64,000 nucleotides of DNA from Bog-473 sp963766995 (GTDB taxonomy: Bacteria > Actinomycetota > Acidimicrobiia > Acidimicrobiales > RAAP-2): the NCBI GenBank assembly GCA_963766995.1, contig CAVYCE010000003.1:186001-250000 (forward strand). Direction: 5' to 3'. Positions 8,770 to 20,177 of the stretch are shown here, one piece after another; positions within the stretch are counted from its first letter, which is position 1, and every line of letters begins with the position of its first letter. Made by a program: the position numbers and the translations under genes. The notes below the pieces were generated by a model. That model searched no databases, was not told the DNA's origin, and saw only the letters and a list, made by a program, of their open reading frames with translations.

Positions 8770-8784
8770 CGCCCCTCCGGGGCG
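8770..8784 (-). terminator. possible terminator hairpin after the DUF222 gene
   Basis: CGCCCC-tcc-GGGGCG is a 6-bp GC stem with a 3-base loop, just past the stop of the minus-strand gene at 8791. There is no T-run, so intrinsic termination would be weak. Confidence 0.35.
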
Positions 8785-8790
8785 ATCCCG

Positions 8791-9954
8791 CTAGTCCCCC
8801 GGCGGTGGGCGCTGATTGCGGAGCCGGTTGTGGAAGCCACAGAGCAACCGACCGTTCTCTTGGGTGGTGGGGCCACCTTGAGAGGCCATGGTGATGTGGT
8901 CAGCCTGGCAATGATCGAGCGGGATGTCGCAGTAGGGGTGGGTGCAGCGTCGGTCTCGAAGTTCTAAGGCCCGACGGGTGGCTCCGGTGAACAGGCGAGC
9001 CGTGGCACTGACCTCGACCCGACCGCCGGGAGTGAAGACGGCCCGCTCGATGTCGGCCCCTTCGAGCCAGGGCAACAGACACCCCGGGGTGACCGGGACG
9101 CCGTTGGCCAGTTCGCAGATGCGCCCGTGCAGGGTCTCGTACCCGACGAACACAGAGAAGAGCGGGCGGAGGACTCGGACGTCTGCACCAGCTCCGGCAC
9201 TGCGGGTAGCCATCTCGACCAAGGCGTCGGCCCGGCGCTGGGCCGGGGTCCGCTCAAGGTCAGCGGGCTTGGGGTCATGGCCTAGGCGTTCTTTGGCCCG
9301 AGCCCAGTCGGCGTCGAAGAGTGCTTGTTCGAGGCGCTCGAGTTCTCCCGAGACAATGGCGCCCGAGATGGAGTCGAGGGTCATCTGGCCGAAGTACGCC
9401 CCACCAGTGCTGGAGGTGAGGTAGACGTTTCGCCGTTCTTTTTGGGCCAGAGCGTCTTCTTCGCAGCCGTCGGGGTCAGCCATCTGCTCCCAATAAGCCA
9501 GGACCCGGGTGAAGTCGCCATAAGGCAACTTGGTGGCCTGTTCGACCAAGAGGGCCTCGTCGCGCTGAAGCGCGTCTTCGGTCCGGGCGTTCTTCTTAGC
9601 CACGATGTCATCGACGTGAGCCGTTCCGACCTCTCCCTTGGAGTAAGCCTCGGAGAGGATGGGGAGCTGGCGCAACGCTCGGCCCCGCTTGAGTTGTCGG
9701 CGGGCGGTCGAAATGGGCACGTTGGCCGAGACCGAGATCCACGATGCCGCGCTCTTGGCCCCGTCAGTGCTCCACTCCCCCCAGGTGTCGAACTCTTCGG
9801 CCACTTTGGAGATGAAGCCCTCGAGGCGGGAGTGCTGGCGCTCGAGGGCGCAGAGGGACGCACCATCACTAAAGGCAGAGGGTCCGGCGGCAAAGAGTTG
9901 GTCAATCTCTGCCTCTATTGATGCGATCTCGGCCGCTGTTCCAGCTGTGCTCAC
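8791..9954 (-). CDS. DUF222 (13E12-type) protein with C-terminal HNH nuclease domain
   Basis: 387 residues. The N-terminal helical DUF222 region includes TDGAKSAASWISVSANVP, AVLxxGEVGTAHVDDI-like text and the RRADALVEMA element. The C-terminus is an HNH zinc-finger nuclease: CTHPYCD, then DHITMASQGGPTTQENGRLLCGFHN. These are multicopy in actinobacterial genomes and often treated as selfish or mobile, although no intron or intein sits beside this one. Biological role unproven. Confidence 0.88.
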   Translation of the reverse strand: MSTAGTAAEIASIEAEIDQLFAAGPSAFSDGASLCALERQHSRLEGFISKVAEEFDTWGEWSTDGAKSAASWISVSANVPISTARRQLKRGRALRQLPILSEAYSKGEVGTAHVDDIVAKKNARTEDALQRDEALLVEQATKLPYGDFTRVLAYWEQMADPDGCEEDALAQKERRNVYLTSSTGGAYFGQMTLDSISGAIVSGELERLEQALFDADWARAKERLGHDPKPADLERTPAQRRADALVEMATRSAGAGADVRVLRPLFSVFVGYETLHGRICELANGVPVTPGCLLPWLEGADIERAVFTPGGRVEVSATARLFTGATRRALELRDRRCTHPYCDIPLDHCQADHITMASQGGPTTQENGRLLCGFHNRLRNQRPPPGD

Positions 9955-10281
9955 GACTCCACTCTGACAGGGGGGTGTGACAACGAAACCCCTAAAAACC
10001 CCAGATCAGACCTACAAACTTAAAAATAATTCTTGTACACATCTTCCCGAAGCACCGACCGTTCTGCGCCGCCGGAAAGGTAATGAGGCAAGGCCCGATG
10101 ACCCGGAAGCCAGGAGACAGGAAGAGCGGAAACGGGCAATCGAGGGCGACCGTTCACTGTGCAGTAGGGCGGCTCGTCCGGCCGGTGACAGTGATTGCAC
10201 CGTCACTGTCACCGACCAGAGGGGCTGGGCCGGCGGTGCGGACGGTGAGGGCGGTGAGGGCGCTCGGGGAAGGAGGAGGCG
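9955..10281. other. 327-base gap without a supported gene
   Basis: Divergent intergenic region between the DUF222 gene and the Cys/Asp-rich protein gene. A locally AT-rich patch (about 9980-10060) could hold both promoters. Open frames through it on both strands give low-complexity, Arg-rich products and look like GC-rich noise. Confidence 0.6.
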
Positions 10282-10740
10282 ATGGCGACGTGCGAGATTT
10301 GTCAGCGCAATATGTCGGAGGGCATCAGTTGCAGCTTCGATCCGCTCATCATTGATGGGCGACCGTTCGAGCCGATTCGCTGCGGTGATGAGACGGGCGG
10401 CATGTTCCCATTTGTGCCATGCGGCGACTGCTCGGTGGAGGGGGGCGGCGTCCACCATCACGGGTGCGATCTGGAACAGTGCCCGGCTTGTCTGGGCCAG
10501 CTCTTCTCGTGCGGGTGCATGGATGACGACCCGTACGACCCGTACGACCACTACGACTCGTTCGACCTTGACGGCGACAGTGATGACGCCGAAGACGACG
10601 CCAACGCCAACGCCGACGCCAACGCCAGCGAAGAAGATCCCGACTACAGCTACGTGGGAAGGAAGCGGACGATGTGTGACTTCATCGAGCCGCCGCGCAA
10701 GTGCGACTCACACGGGAGACGCAAACGGCGCCCTCGCTAA
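10282..10740 (+). CDS. Cys-rich putative zinc-binding protein with acidic tail
   Basis: 152 residues with a strong ribosome site (GGAGGAGG) before ATG 10282. Paired cysteines occur throughout: CEIC at the start, then C-x-D-C, HHHGCDLEQCPACLGQLFSCGC. This layout fits a small multi-zinc ribbon protein. Residues about 84-120 are very acidic and repetitive (DDDPYDPYDHYD, then NANADANA), and the tail is basic (GRRKRRPR). I have seen similar GGVHHxGCDxExCP proteins in bacterial genomes, always uncharacterised; no function can be assigned. Confidence 0.75.
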   Translation: MATCEICQRNMSEGISCSFDPLIIDGRPFEPIRCGDETGGMFPFVPCGDCSVEGGGVHHHGCDLEQCPACLGQLFSCGCMDDDPYDPYDHYDSFDLDGDSDDAEDDANANADANASEEDPDYSYVGRKRTMCDFIEPPRKCDSHGRRKRRPR

Positions 10741-10766
10741 AAAGCGCCACGCCACCCCATACCCAT

Positions 10767-11564
10767 TCACACATCAAGCGTCACGCTCACCGGGCAGTGG
10801 TCACTGCCCAGAACGTCAGCATGGATCTCGGCCGCCACGACCCGCGAACGCAAGGCCTCCGACACCAAGAAGTAATCGATGCGCCATCCGACGTTGCGCT
10901 CACGGGCCTTGGCGAAGTTGGACCACCAGGAATAGTGGCCGTTGCCTTGGGTGAAGAGCCGGAAGGTGTCGACGAAGCCGGCGTCCAAGAAGGCCTGGAA
11001 CCCGGCCCGCTCCTCGTCGGTGAATCCCTTCTTGCCGACGTTGGACTTGGGATTGGCCAGGTCCTCCGGCATGTGGGCCACGTTGAGGTCGCCGCAGAAC
11101 ACCACCGGCTTGGTCTTCTCCAACGCCTTCACGTGAGCCAAGAAGGCGGGGTCCCATTGCGTGTGTCGCAGGGCCAGGCGCCCAAGATCCTCTTTGGCGT
11201 TCGGCGTATACACAGTCACCACGTAGAAATCCGGATACTCAGCCGTGATGACCCGCCCCTCGGTGTTGGGGTCCCCGAACGAATCGCCGACCACGCCGTG
11301 CTTTTTAATGACAGCGGCAGAGAGCCCATCGACCACCTTGAGCGGCGCCGTCTTCGAGAAGATTGCCGTCCCCGAATACCCCTTCTTGTCGGCCGAGTTC
11401 CAATGCTGCTCATGCAGTGGCAGCTCGAGCTCCGCCTGCGACCGCTCCGCCTTGGTCTCCTGCAGGCAGAGGACATCCGGCTCCAACTGGGCCAAAAACG
11501 GATGGAACAATTCCTTGCGCAGCACCGCACGGATGCCGTTGACATTCCAGGAAACCAAACGCAT
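10767..11564 (-). CDS. xthA: exodeoxyribonuclease III (AP endonuclease family)
   Basis: 265 residues, the usual length. It cleaves DNA at abasic sites and trims 3' blocks in base excision repair. Conserved motifs are in order: SWNVNGIRA at the N-terminus (metal-binding Asn), LCLQETKA (catalytic Glu), YTPNA, FCGDLNVAH (Asp and Asn), WRIDYFLVS and GSDHCPV (terminal Asp-His). Nothing is missing. Convergent with the gene ending at 10740, with 26 bases between them. Confidence 0.95.
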   Translation of the reverse strand: MRLVSWNVNGIRAVLRKELFHPFLAQLEPDVLCLQETKAERSQAELELPLHEQHWNSADKKGYSGTAIFSKTAPLKVVDGLSAAVIKKHGVVGDSFGDPNTEGRVITAEYPDFYVVTVYTPNAKEDLGRLALRHTQWDPAFLAHVKALEKTKPVVFCGDLNVAHMPEDLANPKSNVGKKGFTDEERAGFQAFLDAGFVDTFRLFTQGNGHYSWWSNFAKARERNVGWRIDYFLVSEALRSRVVAAEIHADVLGSDHCPVSVTLDV

Positions 11565-11627
11565 GGGGCCAAGTTAGCGGTGCGCTGTGACGTGGTCTCC
11601 TAAGGTGCAGAGGGGAAAGGGGCAAGC

Positions 11628-12128
11628 ATGCACTTACATCGGCGGACGGCCCTGGCCATCCTCTTCGCACTGACAACCGCAGGCCTGGCCGCCTGCAGCA
11701 GTAACAACAAGCCGCCCGCCACGTCGGGCACCACGACGATGCCGGCATCCGGGCCAAGCACCACCACCGTCTCCGGCGCCCCCACCACCGTCTCGCTGGG
11801 CAATCCAGCGCCCCCCAAGGACACTTCGACCACCATCCTCCAGTCCACGGACAATCCCAACTTTCTCGCCGCCCAGAAACAGTGGCAACAAGGCGCTTGT
11901 GTTGCATCAGCAGTGCAAGGTCAGTACTGGCAGCAGGCGGCCACCGACCTGTCCACCATTCCTCCCGATGCAACGGTGGTCAGCGACCTCAAGCAGCTGA
12001 TCTCCCTGCCTGACATGGGATTGACCGCCACCCAGTCGTCGGAGTACCAGAACGACGTGACGGCGCTCGATTCGTTCTTCGCCACCCCCAACCTCTACGG
12101 CTCCTCGACCGGCAATTGCCCCTCCTGA
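11628..12128 (+). CDS. small lipoprotein
   Basis: 166 residues. The signal peptide ends in a lipobox (GLAACSS), so the protein should be lipid-anchored outside the membrane. A Thr/Ser/Pro-rich linker follows (TSGTTTMPASGPSTTT), then a compact helical region of about 100 residues with two Cys. Family unknown. The next gene also encodes a small helical exported protein. Confidence 0.72.
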   Translation: MHLHRRTALAILFALTTAGLAACSSNNKPPATSGTTTMPASGPSTTTVSGAPTTVSLGNPAPPKDTSTTILQSTDNPNFLAAQKQWQQGACVASAVQGQYWQQAATDLSTIPPDATVVSDLKQLISLPDMGLTATQSSEYQNDVTALDSFFATPNLYGSSTGNCPS

Positions 12129-12200
12129 GACCGCCGTGCTGACGGACCCGTCGGGGCTGTGCAATGGTTTGTACTTCAAGAGTTCTGGGAGGATGGGGAA

Positions 12201-12758
12201 ATGATTAAGCGCAACGCAGTGTCCATGGTGAGTGTGTTGGGAATGGCTGCAGCGTTGGCCCTCGCTCCTCTCTCGGCGGCCGGTGCCTCCTCGCACCACA
12301 AAAAGCACCACGCCAAGAAGCACCACAAGGTCACCAAGGTCACGGCCCCTAAGTCCAGCAAGGGTTCCAACCCCGGCGGCTCCTTCTGCACGGAGTACCG
12401 GGACGAGGAGAATGCGGCCGAGAACTCTGCCTATGAGAAGTCGCTCACCAATGCCATTGAGTCGAATAACCTGGCCGAAGTGAAGTCCGACTTCAAGAAG
12501 GTCGAGGCCGAGGAAGGTCCCCTGCTGCAGAAGGCTGAGTCATTGATCAGCCAGACCCCATCCAACGTGCAGGCTGCCTTCAAGGTGATCACGGCGGAAC
12601 TGCCCAAGGAGTACGCGGCAGTTCAGAGCGCCACCTCCATGTCGGGGCTCGAGTCGGCCTTCACCTCTGCCGGTCAGTCGGCCGCATTTACCTCCGCCTC
12701 AGCGACGGTCACCAACTACGTGACCAGTCAGTGTGGTTCGGTCACTCCGACCACCTAG
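12201..12758 (+). CDS. exported helical protein with His/Lys-rich N-terminus
   Basis: 185 residues from ATG 12201 (GGAGGATGGGG upstream); the in-frame start at 12159 lacks a ribosome site. The signal peptide ends near AAGASS, then HHKKHHAKKHHK, a short metal- or polyanion-binding-like patch. The mature part is helical and charged (EEGPLLQKAESLISQTPSNVQAAFK), with Cys in FCTEY and SQCGS that could form one disulfide. No family recognised. Confidence 0.72.
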   Translation: MIKRNAVSMVSVLGMAAALALAPLSAAGASSHHKKHHAKKHHKVTKVTAPKSSKGSNPGGSFCTEYRDEENAAENSAYEKSLTNAIESNNLAEVKSDFKKVEAEEGPLLQKAESLISQTPSNVQAAFKVITAELPKEYAAVQSATSMSGLESAFTSAGQSAAFTSASATVTNYVTSQCGSVTPTT

Positions 12759-12947
12759 GGGCGCACCCGCGGTTCCCGCGCCTCCGACTACAAGCAACAA
12801 CCTCCCTGCCCGGTCGCGCCCTGCGGGCGCGCGCCGGGGCCGGGGCCGGGGCCCACAACATCTGTGACGAATCCGTGAATGCCGTCACCAACAGATACGC
12901 TCTCAACGCAGTAGGCCAACACTCACCACAAAAACTGAGGGGTCACG

Positions 12948-14858
12948 ATGCGCAAGAGCGGACGGCTGGGAACGCTGACCACGCGGGCAACCACACGGGC
13001 AGCGGTGTCGCTACTGGCCAGCACCATGGTGCTCGGCATGGGACTGGGCCTCAGCCTCGCCACCCCAGCCGGCGCGTCCGGCAACGACGGCCAATTCGGC
13101 ACCTACCCGTCCAATAGCGGCAAACCCGTCACCGGAGGCACGCTCACCACGGCCGGCCTGTCCACGCAAAGCCCGAACTACATCTTCCCGATTGAGCCGG
13201 CCGAAAACACCAACGTCGACAACGCCCTGCAGTTCAACCAGGTCTTCTGGCGCCTCCTCTGGTTCGGCGTCACCGGCGAGAACCCCAAGCTCGACTACGG
13301 GCAGAGCATCGCCGGGCCGCCCAAGTTCTCCAACGACAACAAGACCATCACCGTCACCTTGTACCCGAACTGGAAGTGGAGCGACGGAACGCCCATCACC
13401 TCGCAAGATGTGGCCTTTTACATCGACCTGGTGAAGGCGGCAGTGGCGGTGAGTCCCGACGACTATGGCAACTACACGCCGGGGCAGTTCCCCGACAACG
13501 TGTCGTCGGTGACCACACCCAACTCCTCCACCGTCATCATCAACTTATCGACCAGCTACAACCAGAGCTTTGCCTTCTTGGACCAGCTCAGTGGCATTCA
13601 GCCTCTCCCGGCGCAGGCGTGGTCCAAGACCAGCGCCACTGGTCCCATCGTCGACTTCACCAATCCGGTCAACGCCAAGGCCATTTACAATTTCCTGGCC
13701 GGACAGTCAAAGGATTTGCCGACGTACGCCACCAACCCGCTGTGGCAAGTGGTGGATGGTGCCTACAAACTTTCCTCGTATGTCCCGTCCACCGGTGCCA
13801 GCGACTGGGTGGCCAACCCGAGCTACACCGGTCCCCAGAAGCCCCGCATCACCCACATCGACAACCTGGAGTTCACGTCGGTGTCCTCCGAGTTCAACCA
13901 ATTGCTGGAGGGCAATCTGGACATCGGGTTCGTCGATCCTTCCGACCTGGCGCAGACCAAGAAGCTCAACAGTTTGGGTTACGACGTCTGGGGCGCACCC
14001 AACTTCGGTTTCCAGTACGACGTCTACAACTTCAAGGACAAGACGGGTGACTTCGACAAGGTCGTGAACCAGCTCTACTTCCGTCAGGCCATGGCCCATT
14101 TGGAGAACGAGCCGGCCCTGATCAAGTCCAAGGGAGTGTTCGACGGTGCCGCAGGGTTGGCCTACGGCCCGGTACCGGCCGCCCCGGTCAGCCCCTTCAC
14201 GCCGAAGAATGCACTGAATAATCCCTACCCCTTCAGCATTTCGGCGGCATCCAACTTGCTCAGCGATCACGGCTGGAAGGTGGTGCCCGACGGCATCACC
14301 AAGTGCGCCAAAGCGGGCACCGGTGCCGGCGAATGCGGGGCCGGCATCCCCAAGGGACTACCGCTGAGCTTCAACTTCATTTACGCCACCGGCTCACCGG
14401 TGACCGAGAGCATGGACGAGGTGCTGGCCTCCAACGCCAAGGAGATCGGGCTCAACCTCAAGCTGTCGGCGAAGGGGTTCAACTACATGACCTCTAACCT
14501 GTCAGACCCGTCCAACCCAACCAACGACAACGACTGGGCCATTCAGAACTTCGGTGGCTTCACCAATGGCACCTACCCCACCACCAATGAGATCTTCAAC
14601 ACCACAGGAGCGCTCAACACCGGTGGGTATAGCAACCCGGCGGTAGACAAGGCCATCAACAACTCGGCCTACTCGTCCAACCCGAACGCCGTCGGTCTGG
14701 AACTGGCCCTCATCACCAAGCTGCAACCGTCCCTGTTCCAACCCGTGCCCGACGAAGTCTTCGCCTTCAAGAGGACGGTGCACGGTGCGCCCGATGCCTT
14801 CACGGCACAGTCTGAGGTGGTGCCGGAGTTCGAGTACCTCTACTTCACCAAGAAGTAG
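12948..14858 (+). CDS. ABC transporter peptide-binding protein (SBP family 5)
   Basis: 636 residues, signal peptide then a family-5 solute-binding fold. Hallmarks are WKWSDGTPITSQDVAFYIDLVKA near residue 143, the FRQAMAHLEN helix in the middle, and alternating lobes typical of OppA/DppA. A GAGGGG ribosome site precedes ATG 12948. The protein delivers a ligand, probably an oligopeptide, to the permeases that follow. No lipobox was seen, so anchoring is unclear. Confidence 0.9.
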   Translation: MRKSGRLGTLTTRATTRAAVSLLASTMVLGMGLGLSLATPAGASGNDGQFGTYPSNSGKPVTGGTLTTAGLSTQSPNYIFPIEPAENTNVDNALQFNQVFWRLLWFGVTGENPKLDYGQSIAGPPKFSNDNKTITVTLYPNWKWSDGTPITSQDVAFYIDLVKAAVAVSPDDYGNYTPGQFPDNVSSVTTPNSSTVIINLSTSYNQSFAFLDQLSGIQPLPAQAWSKTSATGPIVDFTNPVNAKAIYNFLAGQSKDLPTYATNPLWQVVDGAYKLSSYVPSTGASDWVANPSYTGPQKPRITHIDNLEFTSVSSEFNQLLEGNLDIGFVDPSDLAQTKKLNSLGYDVWGAPNFGFQYDVYNFKDKTGDFDKVVNQLYFRQAMAHLENEPALIKSKGVFDGAAGLAYGPVPAAPVSPFTPKNALNNPYPFSISAASNLLSDHGWKVVPDGITKCAKAGTGAGECGAGIPKGLPLSFNFIYATGSPVTESMDEVLASNAKEIGLNLKLSAKGFNYMTSNLSDPSNPTNDNDWAIQNFGGFTNGTYPTTNEIFNTTGALNTGGYSNPAVDKAINNSAYSSNPNAVGLELALITKLQPSLFQPVPDEVFAFKRTVHGAPDAFTAQSEVVPEFEYLYFTKK

Positions 14859-14862
14859 GCGC

Positions 14863-14893
14863 CGAGACCCTGACGTCTCGCCCTGACGTCTCG
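14863..14893 (+). repeat. 13-bp direct repeat forming a hairpin between binding protein and permease genes
   Basis: CCCTGACGTCTCG is repeated at 14868-14880 and 14881-14893. CGAGAC (14863-14868) pairs with GTCTCG (14875-14880, or the second copy). Such hairpins between a binding-protein gene and its permease genes often set the lower expression of the membrane parts; that role here is inference. Confidence 0.55.
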
Positions 14894-14901
14894 CCAACAA
14901 G

Positions 14902-15849
14902 ATGATCATCTACATCATCCGCCGGGCGGTGGTGTCGGTGGTGGTTGTCATCGGTGTGGTGCTGATCACGTTCGTCCTGCTGCACGTGATCTCACCTTCA
15001 CCGGGACGGGTGATTCTCGGAGACAGGGCCAGCGTCAAAGCAGTCAACTACTTCAATGAGTCACACGGTTATGACCGCTCGAGCCTGGCCCAGTTCCTCA
15101 CCTATATGAACCAGCTCCTGCACGGGAACCTGGGCCAGTCCTACAAGCTGAACCAGACGGTTGACGCGCTGCTGCTGGAGAACATGGCCCGCAGCGCGTG
15201 GCTGTCGGGGATTTCGCTGGTGCTCAGCATCGGCATCGCCGTGCCGCTCGGCATCTACCAGGCCATCCGCCGCAACTCCCTCAGCGACCAACTGCTCACC
15301 ACCGCCACCTTCACGGCGTACTCCATCCCCGACAACTTCTTGGGCATCGTCATCATCGGCGTCTTCGCGCTCTCGCTCGGATGGTTCCCGGCCGAGGCCA
15401 GCCAATCTGAGGGCATTTGGGGCTACATCACCGACATCCACGCCATGTTCCTGCCCATCATGGCCCTCACCATCTCGTCGGTGGCCGGCTACTCGCGCTA
15501 CATGCGCTCGTCCGCACTCGATGCGCTGGCCCAGGACTACATCCGCTTAGCCCGAGCCAAAGGCCTGCCCGAATACGCCGTGTACCGGCGCCACCTCCTC
15601 CGCAACTCCAGCCTGGCCATGATCACACTGATCGGCCTCTCCATACCGGCCCTCCTCGGCGGCAATCTCATCGTCGAAAACTTGTTCAACTCCCACGGGC
15701 TGGGGCTGTTGTTCATCAATGAGCTGAACGCCGAGGACTACCCCACCGTGGTGGCCCTGGTGCTCATTGGCGGGGTGCTCACCGTCATTGGCAACTTCGT
15801 GGCCGACATCGCGCTCAGCGTGGCCGACCCCCGGATCAGGATCGCCTGA
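14902..15849 (+). CDS. ABC peptide transporter permease, DppB/OppB type
   Basis: 315 residues with six membrane segments. The N-terminal signature YIIRRAVVSVVVVIGVVLITFVLLHV is typical of DppB, and the coupling EAA loop (ALDALAQDYIRLARAKGL) lies near residue 215. It forms the channel with the next permease, powered by the fused ATPase at 16795. Confidence 0.92.
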   Translation: MIIYIIRRAVVSVVVVIGVVLITFVLLHVISPSPGRVILGDRASVKAVNYFNESHGYDRSSLAQFLTYMNQLLHGNLGQSYKLNQTVDALLLENMARSAWLSGISLVLSIGIAVPLGIYQAIRRNSLSDQLLTTATFTAYSIPDNFLGIVIIGVFALSLGWFPAEASQSEGIWGYITDIHAMFLPIMALTISSVAGYSRYMRSSALDALAQDYIRLARAKGLPEYAVYRRHLLRNSSLAMITLIGLSIPALLGGNLIVENLFNSHGLGLLFINELNAEDYPTVVALVLIGGVLTVIGNFVADIALSVADPRIRIA

Positions 15850-15864
15850 AATGAGCCCACGCTC

Positions 15865-16794
15865 ATGACCATGCAGATCGGCGCCGGCGGCGAACAGTCC
15901 GCCCCCACCCCACCCTCGTCGCCCGAAGGCGGGCAGATCCACGGCGCCCGCGCCGGCTGGCGCCTGGCCCTGTCCTCATTTGCCGAGAACAAGTTGGCCG
16001 TGGCCGGCCTAGCCATCGTGGTCTTCTTCGTCATCTTCTGTTTCCTCGGCCCGTTCGTGTACCACACCAACCAAATCGAAACGAACATCACTAACTCATT
16101 CCTGACGCCAGGCCAGGGTCACCCGCTGGGCACCGACAACGACGGCTTCGACGAGCTGGGCCGCATCATGCTGGGCGGTCAATCGGCACTGGAGATCGGA
16201 CTGTTCTCTTCTTTGATTGCCACGGTGATCGGCACCCTGGTCGGCGCGGTGGCCGGACTCTTCGGCGGCATCATCGACGCCCTCCTCATGCGGGCCGTCG
16301 ACATCCTCCTCTCTGTGCCGACCTTGTTCGTCCTTCTGATCATCAGCGCTCACTATGGCGCCACGGTGGTCAAACTCAGCCTCATCATCGGGCTGTTCTC
16401 GTGGCTCACCTCAGCCCGACTGGTGCGAGGTGAGGTACTGACCCTCAAGGTCCGCGACTTCGTCTTCGCGGCGCGCACCATGGGCGCCACCAGGTCGCGC
16501 CTGATGTACCGCCACCTCATTCCCAACGCCATGGGCGTGGTCATCGTCAACGTCACCTTCCAGGTGGCCGACGCCATCAACGCACTGGCCATCCTGGGCT
16601 TCCTCGGCTTCGGCCTCAACTACCCCCAGGTGGACTGGGGCGATGAGCTCTCCAGCGCGCTCGAATTACCTGCAGGACGGCTATTGGTGGCTGGTCTACC
16701 CGGTGGGCATCTGCCTGGTGCTGGTGGTCATGGCCTTCAATTTCCTGGGTGATGCCCTGCGCGACACCGTCGACGTCCGATTGCGGCGGCGCTG

Positions 16795-16795
<1 letters not shown>
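15865..16795 (+). pseudogene. ABC peptide transporter permease, DppC/OppC type, one-base frameshift
   Basis: Reading from ATG 15865 gives a normal DppC protein through FLGFGLNYPQVDWGDELSSAL, then loses homology and stops at 16752. Removing G16663 (CTC-G-AAT becomes CTC-AAT) restores NYLQDGYWWLVYPVG and FNFLGDALRDTVDVRLRRR, the typical C-terminus, ending at TGA 16793-16795. That TGA overlaps the ATG of the ATPase gene (16795), the coupled arrangement expected of the intact gene. The last membrane segment is therefore lost unless the ribosome shifts or the base is an error. EAA loop: TLKVRDFVFAARTMGA. Confidence 0.85.
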
Positions 16796-18807
<2,012 letters not shown>

Positions 18808-18817
18808 GCTGCGCCAC

Positions 18818-19540
18818 ATGGCCACCACACTGCGCCGCACCACCACCATGGCCGCTGTCTTGGCCGCCGCCGCCTTCACCGTCTCGTCCTGCGCCGCCAT
18901 CGACAAGGTCAAGAACGCCGTGCACGACATCAGGGGCAACAAGGCCACCATCGACACCTTCACTGCCAAGCTGCAGCATCCCGCCACCACCTTTGAGGCC
19001 ACCTACGTCACCACCGGCAGCGCACCGGCCAAAGTGGTCTACGCCGTGCAGCCGCCCACCGGCGTGGCCTTCGACCTCACTCCGTCGGGCGGCACGGGCA
19101 ACACCTCACCGGTGCACCTGGTGGCCAACGGCAGCGGTGAGTACGCCTGCACCCAAAGCTCGGGCTGGTCCTGCCAGCGGCTGCAAAAGCTGAGCTCGGC
19201 CGACGAGAACAACATCTTCGACTTCTACACACCCCAGCACTGGGTGAACTTCCTTAAGGGCTTCGCACTGGCTGCCGGGTTTGCCGGCGACAAGGTGAGC
19301 ACCTCGAGCATGTCTATCAACGGGTTCTCCATGAACTGCGTCGACCTCAAGACCCCGGGCGTGAGTGGACTCAGCACCATTTGCTCCACATCGCAGGGCC
19401 TCCTCGGCTACGTGAAGGTGGCGCAGGACTCGACCAGCTTCGAAATCACCAGCTTCTCCACGTCACCCAGCGCCGATCTCTTCCAGCTGCCCGCCGGCGC
19501 CAAGGTCACCACCGTGAACACGCCCACTACCGGGCAGTGA
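18818..19540 (+). CDS. putative lipoprotein
   Basis: 240 residues from ATG 18818; longer in-frame starts lie inside the ATPase gene. The signal peptide ends in VSSCAA, a plausible lipobox. The mature part is strand-rich with four or more Cys that may form disulfides (YACTQSSGWSCQRL, NCVDLKTPGVSGLSTICS). It resembles the general layout of actinobacterial LppX/LprG-like exported proteins, but I cannot confirm the family. Confidence 0.68.
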   Translation: MATTLRRTTTMAAVLAAAAFTVSSCAAIDKVKNAVHDIRGNKATIDTFTAKLQHPATTFEATYVTTGSAPAKVVYAVQPPTGVAFDLTPSGGTGNTSPVHLVANGSGEYACTQSSGWSCQRLQKLSSADENNIFDFYTPQHWVNFLKGFALAAGFAGDKVSTSSMSINGFSMNCVDLKTPGVSGLSTICSTSQGLLGYVKVAQDSTSFEITSFSTSPSADLFQLPAGAKVTTVNTPTTGQ

Positions 19541-19700
19541 CGCCAGGCAGGACATGGCCCCACAGGCACCAAGATGTCCACCGCCCGAATCCGATTGCTA
19601 TTGACACCGCGAGTGCAATAAGGTCTCTGACAGAAGTGCGAGTATCTCGCATGGGTGAGCTGGCGGGTTCACCAAAATGATGTCAACACAGAGGGGGAAC

Positions 19701-20111
19701 ATGCGTGCTTCGGTCAAACTCTTGAGTGCCATCGCATTGGCGGCGCCGCTTTCACTCAGCCTCGGCATTGTGGGCGCGGCAACCGCACCGGGTACACCTG
19801 ATCCTAGTGCCGCACCCAAAATCCCCACCTCCATTATCACGGCATCCAAGTTCACGGCATCCACGTTGTTCTCTCCTGTCACGCTCACGGTGAAGACCCA
19901 AGCGGGCCAAGACAGGTGCCAGAAATCGGATGCTCAGTTCGCCATCACGAATGATGCTCCTGGACCACAGAAAGTGACATTTTCGGATGCACCGGAGATT
20001 CGCATTCGTTCCGAGCACACGCTCTTTCGCTGCGGATTCCCTATGGGCACCTACGTGTATGGATTGGCGGGTAACAGCAAAGCAGTACTCACCGTCACGG
20101 TGACTTCGTAG
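19701..20111 (+). CDS. small exported protein
   Basis: 136 residues from ATG 19701 (GAGGGGG upstream). Signal peptide up to about residue 27 (GIVGAATA), a Pro/Ala linker, then a short strand-rich domain with two Cys (DRCQKSD and LFRCGFP) likely joined as a disulfide. Ends in alternating V/T strand residues, suggesting an Ig-like sandwich. No known family. Confidence 0.65.
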   Translation: MRASVKLLSAIALAAPLSLSLGIVGAATAPGTPDPSAAPKIPTSIITASKFTASTLFSPVTLTVKTQAGQDRCQKSDAQFAITNDAPGPQKVTFSDAPEIRIRSEHTLFRCGFPMGTYVYGLAGNSKAVLTVTVTS

Positions 20112-20177
20112 CCCCAGCCTGATTCTGGGGACGCGGCCGATTGCGCACCCGCCGGACCCACATGCCAAGATCGTGCG

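Noticed and set aside
9977..10954. Plus-strand open frame of 325 codons
   Set aside because: Arg/Thr-rich low-complexity product, runs through the Cys-rich gene and into xthA on the opposite strand.
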